Assembly: GCA_963798455.1 (NCBI GenBank)
Contig: CAWCTD010000004.1
Span: 434,001 to 498,000 of the forward strand
DNA: 64,000 nt
Direction of reading: 5' to 3'
Source of the DNA: CAWCTD01 sp963798455
GTDB taxonomy: Bacteria; Acidobacteriota; Terriglobia; Bryobacterales; Bryobacteraceae
Shown: in pieces, positions 50,221 through 58,837 of the stretch
Numbering within the stretch: position 1 is the first letter of the stretch
Layout: every line of letters starts with the position of its first letter
Translations under genes and position numbers: made by a program
The notes under the pieces: model-generated
Databases searched by the model: none
What the model saw: the letters and a program-made list of their open reading frames with translations, nothing else
Told to the model about the DNA's origin: nothing

Positions 50221-52920
50221 TTGAACCTCACCGTCGAGGCGGCGTGGTATGGGGTAACACGCGTCAGAGCCAGAGGTCGAGTAGATGGACGGGTCAAGCT
50301 CGCCTGTCTGCTTGCTATCCTTGTCGCGCTCCTCCCCGTGCCCACCGGATCGCTCGCGAACGAGCCGGCGCCGCTACTGGCTGAGGCGGATCGCCTCGCA
50401 TGGCTCCACGACTGGGTCCAGGCACGCCCGTTGTTCGCACGGGCTGAGCTGCTCTTCACTCAGGCAGGAGACACCAGGAACGCCCTCTACTGCAAGGTCA
50501 GCCGCATGCGGGCGGATGTTCTCAGCATGTCCTTCATCGAGGTTGCCGCTAACCTGGCCAAGGAACTCGAAAACCCGCTCGTCCAGAACGACCCCGAACT
50601 GAAGCTACGCCTGCTGGTCGTGAAGGGCAACATAGACCTTGAGATCGATCCTCCTGAATCGCGGCGCGACTGGGAGGAGGTGCTCCGCATCGCTGAAAAG
50701 CTGGGCAAGCACCAGTGGGCGGCGCGGGCGGGGGGAGAACTGGCCATCCTCGCTTTCCTTGAGGGCGACACCACAAAAGCTCGCGACATGATGACGAAGG
50801 CGGTCGGGTGGGCCCGGTTCTTTGGCGATGTCGCCGCGCAGATTCGCTACTACACCATCATCGGCCAGGGCTTCGTCGAAATGGGGCGCGCGGAGGAGGG
50901 ATTACAGTATCTAGATCGGGCGCTGAAGATCGCGGCCGAACACCCGGAGGTTTCGTTTCCAATGCTGGCTCACACCGGGCGCGCGACGGCACTCGTCCGT
51001 CTGAACCGGGAAGTCGAAGCCGAGGCAGCGCTCAAGCAGATCCTCGAACGCGCCCGGGGGACCAATCGGATCGACTACGAGGCCGACCTGCTCGCGCGCC
51101 TCGGCATCCTGGAAGCACAAGCGAACAGGACGCAATCCGCCATCGGACATCTTGAGGAGGCAGTGGCCCTTGCACGCCGTACGCAGGTCTACCGGACCGT
51201 AGCAACGGCCGAGTTGCAACTGGCGAAGCTCTACGCGGTTGGCGGCGACAGGGAGAGGGCACGGACCAGCGCGGTGGAAGCCCTGGATGCGATCAGGAGT
51301 GTCGGCGACAGGTTTGCCATGCCCGAGCACTTGTCCGTCCTCGCGGGTATCGAATCACAGGCGGGCCACCTGCAACAGGCTCATGTGCTCTATGAAGAGG
51401 CGACCGACATCGTGGAAGGGATGTTGGTGAATGCCCCCAGCCTGAGCGCCGAGGGTTCCTTCGTGGGTGCGATGAGCGAGGTGTTCCGCGGCCACTTCGT
51501 GTTGGCGGCTCAGCGCATGGGCGACCGCCCTCTGGCCTTTCAGATTTTGGAACGTGCGAGGGGCCGGATCACCACGGAAGCGTTACGGGCGAGGTCGGCT
51601 CGCGGAGAACACGCGCGAGTTGGCAACAGTTCAGGCCAGATGCAAATCGCCGCGCTGCAGTTGGCGCTGATTCGATCAACCTCCGAGAAGGAGAGGAAAC
51701 GGCTGCTTGCGGATCTCTTTGAGGCCGAACAGAAACTGAACATGGCGGCCGGTCGAGTCGATCGAGCCGGTGTGGATCTCCTTGCGAGTCCGGTGCCGCT
51801 TGCCACTCTTCAGCGCAGCCTCCGGCTCGACGAGTTGCTTCTTGAGTACGTGCTCGCTGAGCCGCTGTCCTTCTGCCTGGCGGTGGACCGCAGTTCCTCA
51901 GTCCTCGTGCCCCTGGCTGGCAAGGGGCGGATCGAGAACGAGGTCCGGCAGCATTTGAAGAGTGTGCAGTCGAAAGCTGCGGCGAAGGACAGCGGCAAGG
52001 CTCTGTTTGCCCTGCTGTTGCGTTCTGTTCCTGGCATAGAGCGCAAGCCCCGGCTGATCGTGGTGCCCGATGGGGTGCTGAACAGCCTGTCGTTCGACAC
52101 CCTGGTTGGAGATGATGGGCGCTACCTGGTCGAATCGCACAGATTCTCCTCAGCCCCGTCGGGCACGGCGCTCCACCTGCTGCGGGCAATGCCCTCGCAG
52201 CCAACCCAGAGATGCGCCCTTGTCATCGGCGGCGTGACGTACGAGCGGGAGAAGGCCCTGCTGGCGCGGAGCACGATACCCTACCAGAAAGACGCTGTCC
52301 GCGCCGTCTCCGAATTGCGGCTCTCGGCGTTGTCGAAACTCCCCCAGACCGAGGACGAAGCGAAAGCCGTGGCTGCGGCGACTGCGCCCGGATCTGTCCT
52401 GCTAGCCGGCGATCAAGCCACCGAGGCGAAGCTGAAATCCGAGCCGCTCGATCAGTTTAGAATCCTGCATTTTGCAACGCATGGCGTCTCCGACGTCACT
52501 TATCCCGACCGGGCGGCGTTGATCCTGGGCTGGGATCCTCGCTCTCAAGAGGACGGACTGCTGCAAGCTAGGGAAATCAGCGCGATGCGCTTGAACGCCG
52601 AACTGGTGGTGCTGTCCGCCTGTGAGACGGGCGAGGGCCGCATCGAAGGCCAAGAGGGTGTCGCCAACTTAGCGCGCGCGTTTTTCACGGCTGGAACGAG
52701 AACGGTTATCGCCAGCCATTGGGCCGTGGATGACACCGCCACCCTCGCGCTGATGAAGGGCTTCTATCGGCACCTCGCGGCAGGAGAGGACCGAGGCTCC
52801 TCGCTCGCGCTGGCAAAGCGGGACCTGCTGGCCCAATATGGCAGGGATGCCGTGCCCTACTACTGGGGCGCGTTCGCTATCTTGGGAGAGGCGGCGATGC
52901 CCTTATCTCTCACGAACTGA
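50221..52920 (+). CDS. TPR-CHAT protease-like protein, exported
   Basis: 899 residues from a TTG at 50221, with a signal sequence (LACLLAILVALLPVPTGSLA). Residues about 60-500 are helical TPR-like repeats (ALYCKVSRMRADVL, YLDRALKIAAEHPEVSFPML, QAHVLYEEATDIVEGML). The C-terminal CHAT domain holds the caspase-like dyad: His754 in HFATHG and Cys801 in LSACETGEG, followed by FFTAGTRTVIASHWAVDD. CHAT domains are clan CD proteases fused to sensor repeats. An S41 protease follows 10 nt downstream. Confidence 0.85.
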   Translation: MNLTVEAAWYGVTRVRARGRVDGRVKLACLLAILVALLPVPTGSLANEPAPLLAEADRLAWLHDWVQARPLFARAELLFTQAGDTRNALYCKVSRMRADVLSMSFIEVAANLAKELENPLVQNDPELKLRLLVVKGNIDLEIDPPESRRDWEEVLRIAEKLGKHQWAARAGGELAILAFLEGDTTKARDMMTKAVGWARFFGDVAAQIRYYTIIGQGFVEMGRAEEGLQYLDRALKIAAEHPEVSFPMLAHTGRATALVRLNREVEAEAALKQILERARGTNRIDYEADLLARLGILEAQANRTQSAIGHLEEAVALARRTQVYRTVATAELQLAKLYAVGGDRERARTSAVEALDAIRSVGDRFAMPEHLSVLAGIESQAGHLQQAHVLYEEATDIVEGMLVNAPSLSAEGSFVGAMSEVFRGHFVLAAQRMGDRPLAFQILERARGRITTEALRARSARGEHARVGNSSGQMQIAALQLALIRSTSEKERKRLLADLFEAEQKLNMAAGRVDRAGVDLLASPVPLATLQRSLRLDELLLEYVLAEPLSFCLAVDRSSSVLVPLAGKGRIENEVRQHLKSVQSKAAAKDSGKALFALLLRSVPGIERKPRLIVVPDGVLNSLSFDTLVGDDGRYLVESHRFSSAPSGTALHLLRAMPSQPTQRCALVIGGVTYEREKALLARSTIPYQKDAVRAVSELRLSALSKLPQTEDEAKAVAAATAPGSVLLAGDQATEAKLKSEPLDQFRILHFATHGVSDVTYPDRAALILGWDPRSQEDGLLQAREISAMRLNAELVVLSACETGEGRIEGQEGVANLARAFFTAGTRTVIASHWAVDDTATLALMKGFYRHLAAGEDRGSSLALAKRDLLAQYGRDAVPYYWGAFAILGEAAMPLSLTN

Positions 52921-52930
52921 GGACACGCGA

Positions 52931-54175
52931 TTGGAACTGGACAGGCAAGCGCGAGAACAGATCTTGGCGAAGGTCATTCGGCTGGTCGAGGAGAAGTTCT
53001 TCGATCCCCACTTCGATTTCGCCCGCTGGCGAGCATTGGTCACTGAGAAGACCGAGCAACTTCTGACCTGCGCCACCGCCGACGAGTTTGAGCGCCAGTT
53101 GCACGACCTGGTCGCCGGGCTACGCGTGAGCCACGCGAGCTTCTTTCATCAAAGTGCGAAAAGGGTTCCCAGTCGGTTGGCGATCGGCGCAACCCTTCAG
53201 AAATGCACTACGGACGGCACGGCTGTCTGGGTCTTCCAGGACGTTCACGAGGGCGGCCCAGCAAGCTCGGCTGGAGTCCGGCGGGGCGACATCCTGGTCA
53301 GTGTCAATGGCGGGCCTGCCACGCCACCTGAGGCTCCGACGTTCGCCATGGGAACCACTGTGCCCCTGACCGTGCGGAGATCGGATGGGAGGACGCTCGA
53401 CCTCTCCCTTGAAATCCCGGCACCTCGTACGCGCAAGCTGCCCTATTGCGAGCCCCGCATAGTCTCTCATTCGATTCCGCGGCCAGGCATCGGCCTGCTC
53501 AAAGCGAGCGTTTTCCCGGGCGCAATTGGAATCGACGTTGCCCGGGCATTGGACGCGGCAGTCTCCGATCTCCGGCAGTGCCGGCGACTCGTGGTGGACC
53601 TTAGAGGCAACCCCGGAGGCGGAATCGGTGGATTGAGGCTCATGAGCTACCTGACGCCCGCCAAGTTGCCTGTCGGCTACAGCCTGACGCGGCGCCGGGC
53701 CGCCGCTGGGTTCGACAAGGACAGCCTCCGCAAATTCGGCAGGATCCCCGCTTCCAAGTGGGAACTGGTTCCGTTGGCACTTCGTTTCGCATTTGCCGAG
53801 AAGTCTATCGTGCTGGTGACCGAGGGGCTTGGGCCTCAGCCGTTCCACGGCGCCGTGGCAATCCTGGTCAACGAACACACAGCCAGTGCGAGCGAGATGA
53901 TTGCCGCCTTCGCCGCTGAGAACCACCTGGCGACCATTATCGGGACACGCACGGCCGGGCGCCTCCTCAGTGCTGAGTCCTTCAAACTCCCCCACGGCTA
54001 CGTCCTTAGCCTGCCCGTTGGCGCTTACTACACTTGGCAGGGAAGGTTGCTGGAGGGCTCGGGAGTCACGCCGGACGTCGAGGTCGAGCTCTCATACGAC
54101 GCGCTGACCCAGGGCGTGGACACGCAACTCGATGCGGCGCTGACCTTCCTGGAGCGCTCTTCACTCCAACCGTAG
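52931..54175 (+). CDS. S41 (C-terminal-processing type) protease with PDZ domain
   Basis: 414 residues from TTG 52931, with GAGGA 7 nt upstream and just past the CHAT stop. PDZ-like region GGPASSAGVRRGDILVSVNG. Catalytic domain with GIGLLKASVFPG, RRLVVDLRGNPGGGIGG, and the serine in VNEHTASASEMIAAF. The usual lysine of CtpA is replaced in the ESFKLPHGYVLSLPVG region. No signal peptide is seen. It is probably co-transcribed with the CHAT gene and converges on the anti-sigma gene with a 15-nt overlap. Confidence 0.85.
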   Translation: MELDRQAREQILAKVIRLVEEKFFDPHFDFARWRALVTEKTEQLLTCATADEFERQLHDLVAGLRVSHASFFHQSAKRVPSRLAIGATLQKCTTDGTAVWVFQDVHEGGPASSAGVRRGDILVSVNGGPATPPEAPTFAMGTTVPLTVRRSDGRTLDLSLEIPAPRTRKLPYCEPRIVSHSIPRPGIGLLKASVFPGAIGIDVARALDAAVSDLRQCRRLVVDLRGNPGGGIGGLRLMSYLTPAKLPVGYSLTRRRAAAGFDKDSLRKFGRIPASKWELVPLALRFAFAEKSIVLVTEGLGPQPFHGAVAILVNEHTASASEMIAAFAAENHLATIIGTRTAGRLLSAESFKLPHGYVLSLPVGAYYTWQGRLLEGSGVTPDVEVELSYDALTQGVDTQLDAALTFLERSSLQP

Positions 54176-54838
54176 CGGGTACTCCTGCCAGCCGGAACCG
54201 AGGCGCCGGACCCCAAAGGCGTACCGCCCCGGCCCCAGGCTCCTCAGGTCCATTTGAACCGTCAGAACCATGACGCTGTTTACAGCGCGGGCCGTGCTTT
54301 GGCCCGACTGCAGCACGCGACCGGACAGCATGACAGCCACATCGTAGGCACCATCCTCGCTGCCGACAGGAAGCTGAATCGTGATCCCAAGGCGGCCACG
54401 GCGGAGGTTCAGAACCGCGCCTGCTTCGGGCGGTTCCTCGCCTCTTGTCGGCGAGAGAGGCCGGAGGTCCAGGACCGCCGCGATGACAGGCTCCAGGGGC
54501 CGATGGAACCAGCCACGGCCAACGCCGGACAAGACGGCCGCCCCGATAACCACGAGCGCAACCGCCGCCGCCAGCGCGCCCCGGAAGATCTTCTGATTGA
54601 CCGCCTGCCTCCGATAGCGGGAGTAATCCTGGAAGCAAGGCGAGCAGATGGTCAGGTGCTGGAGCGGTAGATCGGCCGCCGCCAGCCGTTTTGAGCGGAA
54701 CGCCATGGCTCTGAGGGTGTCCGGTGGCGGACAGCCGGTCCTCGCCGTATTGGGGGAATGCTCCGCGAAGACACGCCGGCCGACCTCAAGGAGCCGCTGC
54801 TCCTCACTGCGCGACAGCTTGTCGTCCGGCTCTCTCAT
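54161..54838 (-). CDS. Putative membrane anti-sigma factor
   Basis: 225 residues from ATG 54838, overlapping the sigma stop (TGATG). The N-terminal cytoplasmic part has a zinc anti-sigma-like site (HLTICSPCF, HxxxCxxC). One membrane helix (ALAAAVALVVIGAAVLSGV) is followed by a roughly 110-residue extracytoplasmic beta-rich domain ending PLRLE. Gene order and coupling to a sigma factor are typical of regulators that hold an ECF sigma at the membrane. Protease cleavage usually releases the sigma. Confidence 0.7.
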   Translation of the reverse strand: MREPDDKLSRSEEQRLLEVGRRVFAEHSPNTARTGCPPPDTLRAMAFRSKRLAAADLPLQHLTICSPCFQDYSRYRRQAVNQKIFRGALAAAVALVVIGAAVLSGVGRGWFHRPLEPVIAAVLDLRPLSPTRGEEPPEAGAVLNLRRGRLGITIQLPVGSEDGAYDVAVMLSGRVLQSGQSTARAVNSVMVLTVQMDLRSLGPGRYAFGVRRLGSGWQEYPLRLE

Positions 54839-55437
54839 CACCTTTGTCTCTCGAGGGACCCTGCCCCCCTCCGCGAGGACCGCTCCAACCGTGCCTTTGC
54901 AGCCTTCCACTTCTTCCCGAACTGAACCTCGGCACTGTGCGAATTGGCGTAGCCCCGCATTTCCGCGATCTCTCCCCAAGAATAGCCCGCCATACGCATC
55001 ATGAACATATCTCGGGTGCTGGGATCCACAAGGGAGAGAACTTCCTTGACGTAAAGCTGATCAGCCAGGTCATCTTTTCGCCGCCCGGCTGTGTTTGCGG
55101 CCAGCAACTCGAGAGCGCCGGTCTCGTGTCCCGACTGTTCTCTGCTCTCCCGCGCGGCGATCCGATTCATCCGGCGCATGCAAGTCCAGTACAGGTAGGA
55201 TTCCATGTCCCGGATCGGGTCGCGGCCGGCCCGCTGGAGCGCTCGCGAAACGGCGACCGCCGCGGTTTCGATGATTTCGGGGGCCCGCCCGGCGTCTTTC
55301 AGCTTCAGAATCACCGCACGGCACGCCCGGTCCCAGATCGCGCGCGCAGCCTGGATCACGATCGGCTCCAGGGGCCGGCCATGGCGGTCCCTGTCGTTGA
55401 TCCAGAACGGCGGAAACGGCGATTCTTTGTCGGGCAT
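54838..55437 (-). CDS. ECF-type sigma factor
   Basis: About 199 residues from ATG 55437; a GTG at 55464 is possible. Region 2-like DMESYLYWTCMRRMNRIAARE and region 4-like LVDPSTRDMFMMRMAGYSWG, EIAEMRGYANSHSAEVQFGK. The divergence from classical ECFs is high. It is followed by and coupled to the anti-sigma gene. The target promoters are unknown; the CHAT-S41 pair is one candidate. Confidence 0.75.
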   Translation of the reverse strand: MPDKESPFPPFWINDRDRHGRPLEPIVIQAARAIWDRACRAVILKLKDAGRAPEIIETAAVAVSRALQRAGRDPIRDMESYLYWTCMRRMNRIAARESREQSGHETGALELLAANTAGRRKDDLADQLYVKEVLSLVDPSTRDMFMMRMAGYSWGEIAEMRGYANSHSAEVQFGKKWKAAKARLERSSRRGAGSLERQR

Positions 55438-55652
55438 GGGACCCGGCCATTCCTCCCGAAGCACGACGGCCTTCGCTGGGCACGAGCCTAGGCTCTGCTT
55501 CTAAGAGCCCCCGGAGCGCGAAAACCTCACCCACTTTTATCTCAGCACAGCCAGGCCGGCCTTTCAGGAACGGGCGAGCCGCCAGAGGGTGAGGTTTCTG
55601 TTTCCGACCGGCTCTGATTGCTGAGAGGGGCGAACACGACTTGGGAGGCCGT

Positions 55653-56399
55653 ATGGAGGTCCTGTCGCCAAGTGATGTTGTCGCGGACGGGGAAAGGGCG
55701 CCGACAAACGGGCGGCGCTCCACACCTCGGCTATGGGATCCAGCCGAGGAGGCCACGCTGCGGGATATGGTCGGCACGCAGTCCATCCCGACCGTCGCCC
55801 GGTACCTCCGGCGGACGCCGAAGGCCGTGCGCTCCAAGCTTCAGCGGATGGGGGCGCCGCTGGAGGACTTGGCCGGCTTTAAGGGGAAAGACCTTGTCAA
55901 CTGGCTCAATGTGACGCCGAAGCAGGTGCGCCGGTGGCGAGAGAAGGGATACCTCAGGAGCGCGGCAGGGCGGATCACGGAGGAGTCACTGGAGGCCTTC
56001 TGCCGGGACCATCCCGAGAAGATCCCGTATGACGAACTCGGCGGGCACGTCCAACTGTGGCTTCGGGATCTCGGCTACCCCGCCGTCGATGGGCTCTCGC
56101 CCAGGGAACTGGCCGACAAGCTGAACGTCAGCCGCCGCCATGTGGCGTACTGGCTGCGTCACTTCTGGCTGCGCGAGATCGATGGGAAGATCCCGGCCGA
56201 TTCGCTCCGCCGCTTCTGCCGGGCGCACCCCGACCAGATCCCGTACAACCGGCTCGGCGAGGACAAAAAGGACTGGCTGCAGAGCATGGGGTATTCCCCA
56301 GTGCAGTGCGAGCCGACGACGCAGCACGCGCCACGATGGCCTGGCGTTCCTGAAACGAACGATGCACAGTTAGCCGAGCAGGGACTCACTCCTGCTTGA
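55653..56399 (+). CDS. Repeat-built DNA-binding protein (Myb-like plus two HTH modules)
   Basis: 248 residues from ATG 55653, with GGGAGG upstream. A Myb/SANT-like module (WDPAEEATLRDMVGTQSIPT, then VARYLRRTPKAVRSKL) is followed by two copies of a roughly 65-residue unit: KDLVNWLNVTPKQVRRWREK...FCRDHPEKIPYDEL and RELADKLNVSRRHVAYWLRH...FCRAHPDQIPYNRL. Each unit has one helix-turn-helix. Probably a multi-site DNA binder such as a transcriptional regulator. It is divergent from the sigma factor. Confidence 0.7.
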   Translation: MEVLSPSDVVADGERAPTNGRRSTPRLWDPAEEATLRDMVGTQSIPTVARYLRRTPKAVRSKLQRMGAPLEDLAGFKGKDLVNWLNVTPKQVRRWREKGYLRSAAGRITEESLEAFCRDHPEKIPYDELGGHVQLWLRDLGYPAVDGLSPRELADKLNVSRRHVAYWLRHFWLREIDGKIPADSLRRFCRAHPDQIPYNRLGEDKKDWLQSMGYSPVQCEPTTQHAPRWPGVPETNDAQLAEQGLTPA

Positions 56400-56565
56400 C
56401 CTGATCCCACGCAAGCCCGGCGTGGGCGACGGGCGGAAGCCGTTAATTGACTTCGGCGCGCAGTCTCCGGCTCGCAACCGTGACCCTCGGCGCTGCGTCT
56501 AACCGTGTGGACCGATCTGAGACGTCGAGCCAAGACGTGGCAGGCCGGCCGAAAGGAGGTTTGCG

Positions 56566-56706
56566 ATGTTGGCACACAAACACCTCCAAGCATGGCTCGG
56601 GCACATCACCTTCGCGAGCGTTTCTGTGGCGATCGCCGTACTTGCGTGGATCCTGTTGAAAAATTGGGCGAGAATACTGACGGACTGGCAGGTGGGGCGC
56701 TGGTAG
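56566..56706 (+). CDS. 46-residue single-pass membrane protein
   Basis: Start ATG 56566 preceded by AAGGAGG at 7 nt, one of the best ribosome binding sites in the window. The product has a membrane helix (ITFASVSVAIAVLAWILL) and a Trp/basic tail (KNWARILTDWQVGRW). No family recognised. The strong Shine-Dalgarno and helix argue that it is real; small toxin-like or regulatory membrane peptides look like this. Confidence 0.55.
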   Translation: MLAHKHLQAWLGHITFASVSVAIAVLAWILLKNWARILTDWQVGRW

Positions 56707-56850
56707 CCGTCCGGAGTTGGCAACCCCATAGCAACTGAAAGGCCGGACAAACGGCCGGCGCTTCATCAGCGGGCAGGAACGAAGTTTGCGGGTGGCCACC
56801 CTCTTCTCCAACGCCTTAAGCGCCCTCAAGCAGGCGGCCATCCGGGCCGT

Positions 56851-56915
56851 CGATGCCGCCGCTGTCGGCGCCATGCTCGACCGACTGTGACCGGTCTTGA
56901 GGTGACCCCCGAGGT
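56851..56915 (+). mobile_element. Relic of an IS21-family right end
   Basis: The coding stretch for DAAAVGAMLDRL of IstB is followed at once by TGA and CCGGTCTTGAGGTGACCCCC, GAGG. That equals the istB 3' region joined to the terminal repeat of the IS at 34085-36998 after loss of the DNA between them. A few differences show it is an older or different copy. Confidence 0.65.
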
Positions 56916-56962
56916 GGCCGCAAGCTTGCTCGTGCGGCTTTAGCACGGATTTCGGAGCGCTG

Positions 56963-58690
56963 TCAGATCTCAAACACCGCCCCGGTATCCGCACTGGAAA
57001 CGTGTAGCAGGTAACGCGCCAGCCAACCGCGCTTTACTTTGGGCTCGAAGGGCGGCAGTTCCTCCAGACGTTTGCGGAGCTCGTCCTCGCTGACCCTCAG
57101 TTCAATTCTGCAGGTATTCGCGTTGATGTAAATGCGATCGCCATCGCGGATCGCGGCGATTGGTCCGCCGGCTGCTGCTTCCGGAGAGACATGGCCGACG
57201 CATAGGCCACGCGTGCCGCCCGAAAACCGCCCATCGGTGATCAGCGCCGCCCGGGTGCCTGCGCCGGCGATCGCGGCGGTTGGCGAGAGCATCTCCTGCA
57301 TGCCTGGGCCGCCGCGCGGACCCTCGTAGCGGATCACCACCACGTCTCCGCCTTTGACCTCGCCGGCCAGGATGCCGCGTAGAGCGTCCTCCTGCGACTC
57401 GTAAATTCGTGCCGCACCCTCGTACTCCATCATGTCTGCGGCGATGCCAGCCACCTTCACAACCGCGCCTTTCGGCGCCAGGTTGCCGAACAGCACTGCC
57501 AACCCGCCAGTGTTCGAAAACGCATTTGCCACGGGCCGGATCACGTCACCATCCGCGTCGGGGGCACAGGAGACCGAATCCACAAGCCGGCCCGCGACTG
57601 TGGGCACGTCGAGGTTGAGCCCCGTGTGTGCGTGCCGATCGATTTCCTTCAGGATCGCCGAGATGCCACCCACGCGGTGGACATCTTCTAGGTGTACCTC
57701 GGGGCGGCTCGGCGAGACCTTGCAGACATTCGGCGTGGCCGCCGAGATTTCGTTCAATCGCGTCAGATTGAACGGGACCCCCGCCGAGTGCGCCAGGGCC
57801 AGCGTATGCAGGATCGTGTTGGTCGAGCCGCCCATGGCCATATCGAGAACAAATGCGTTGACTAGCGCCTGCTCGGTGACGATATCGAGCGGCCGGATCT
57901 CGTTCTCGACGCATCTCTTAAGTGCATGCGCCGCTTTCTTAGTAATCTCGACGCGCTTGGGATTCAACTCGGTTGTGTGCGGCGCCTTTCCCGCCCAGCG
58001 CTCCGCCGGGATCGTTCCATTGCCGGGTAGTGCAAGACCGATGGCTTCGCCCAGGCAGTTCATCGAGTTCGCGGTGAACATGCCCGCGCAGCTTCCGCAG
58101 CCAGGGCACGCGCGTTCAGCCAGCGCACGCAGTTCGGCATTAGTCATCTTGCCTGCGCTGTACTTGCCAACGCCTTCGAACACCGTGATCAGGTCCGTGT
58201 TGCCCTCGCCTGCGAGCATGGGTCCGCCGCTGAGGTAAACCGCGGGGATATTGATCCGCACCATGGCGTTGTACATGGCGGGAACGATCTTGTCGCAGTT
58301 GGCAATTCCAATCCAGGCGTCGCAGGGGTGGGCGCCAATGATCGTCTCTATTTCGTCCGCAATCAGCTCACGTGAAGCCAGCGAGTACTTCATCCCGAAA
58401 TGGCCCATCGCGATGCCGTCGCAAATGGCGCCACCGATGTTGGTGTGCCACACGTTGAAGCCGAGCGCTTTCAATTCCTCGCACACGATCGCGCCGATTG
58501 CATCCAGGTGCGCATGTCCAGGAATCTGATTGGTGAACGAATTGATGACAGTGACGAAAGGCTTCTTGAGATCATCAAGGGAGCTGATGACGCCCTCGGC
58601 CATCATCAGCGCGGCCGCCGGTAGCATGTGGGTGCCCTCGGCGACGATGCGGCTGCCTTTTTTACGGATATTCTCAATTCCAGTGTTCAT
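56963..58690 (-). CDS. ilvD: Dihydroxy-acid dehydratase IlvD
   Basis: 575 residues, normal length. N-terminal PFVTVINSFTNQIPGHAHLD, the cluster cysteines in ANCDKIVPAMYNAM and CPGCGSCAGMFTANSMNC, and the C-terminal GPRGGPGMQEMLSPTAAIAG and TDGRFSGGTRGLCVGHVSPE. Catalyses the third step of valine and isoleucine synthesis with an Fe-S cluster. Stand-alone; no other ilv gene nearby. Confidence 0.95.
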   Translation of the reverse strand: MNTGIENIRKKGSRIVAEGTHMLPAAALMMAEGVISSLDDLKKPFVTVINSFTNQIPGHAHLDAIGAIVCEELKALGFNVWHTNIGGAICDGIAMGHFGMKYSLASRELIADEIETIIGAHPCDAWIGIANCDKIVPAMYNAMVRINIPAVYLSGGPMLAGEGNTDLITVFEGVGKYSAGKMTNAELRALAERACPGCGSCAGMFTANSMNCLGEAIGLALPGNGTIPAERWAGKAPHTTELNPKRVEITKKAAHALKRCVENEIRPLDIVTEQALVNAFVLDMAMGGSTNTILHTLALAHSAGVPFNLTRLNEISAATPNVCKVSPSRPEVHLEDVHRVGGISAILKEIDRHAHTGLNLDVPTVAGRLVDSVSCAPDADGDVIRPVANAFSNTGGLAVLFGNLAPKGAVVKVAGIAADMMEYEGAARIYESQEDALRGILAGEVKGGDVVVIRYEGPRGGPGMQEMLSPTAAIAGAGTRAALITDGRFSGGTRGLCVGHVSPEAAAGGPIAAIRDGDRIYINANTCRIELRVSEDELRKRLEELPPFEPKVKRGWLARYLLHVSSADTGAVFEI

Positions 58691-58837
58691 AGATCCTCAT
58701 TGTGGCACGCGACGGTAACCGCCCTCAGCGGCCAAGACCAGCCACGCCTTATACACTTTCGCGAGTTGCTGATCGCCGCCTGGGCGACCAGGGAATCCCG
58801 GGCTGTTCTTATAGGAACAGCCCATGGCCCCCGCGCT

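Larger units (their letters stand above)
56400..56962. other. Intergenic stretch with small ORF and IS relic
   Basis: Holds the 46-codon membrane ORF (56566-56706) and an IS21 relic (56851-56915), both listed separately. A hairpin-like CCCACGC/GCGTGGG sits near 56415 without a T-run. Nothing else is visible. Confidence 0.5.
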
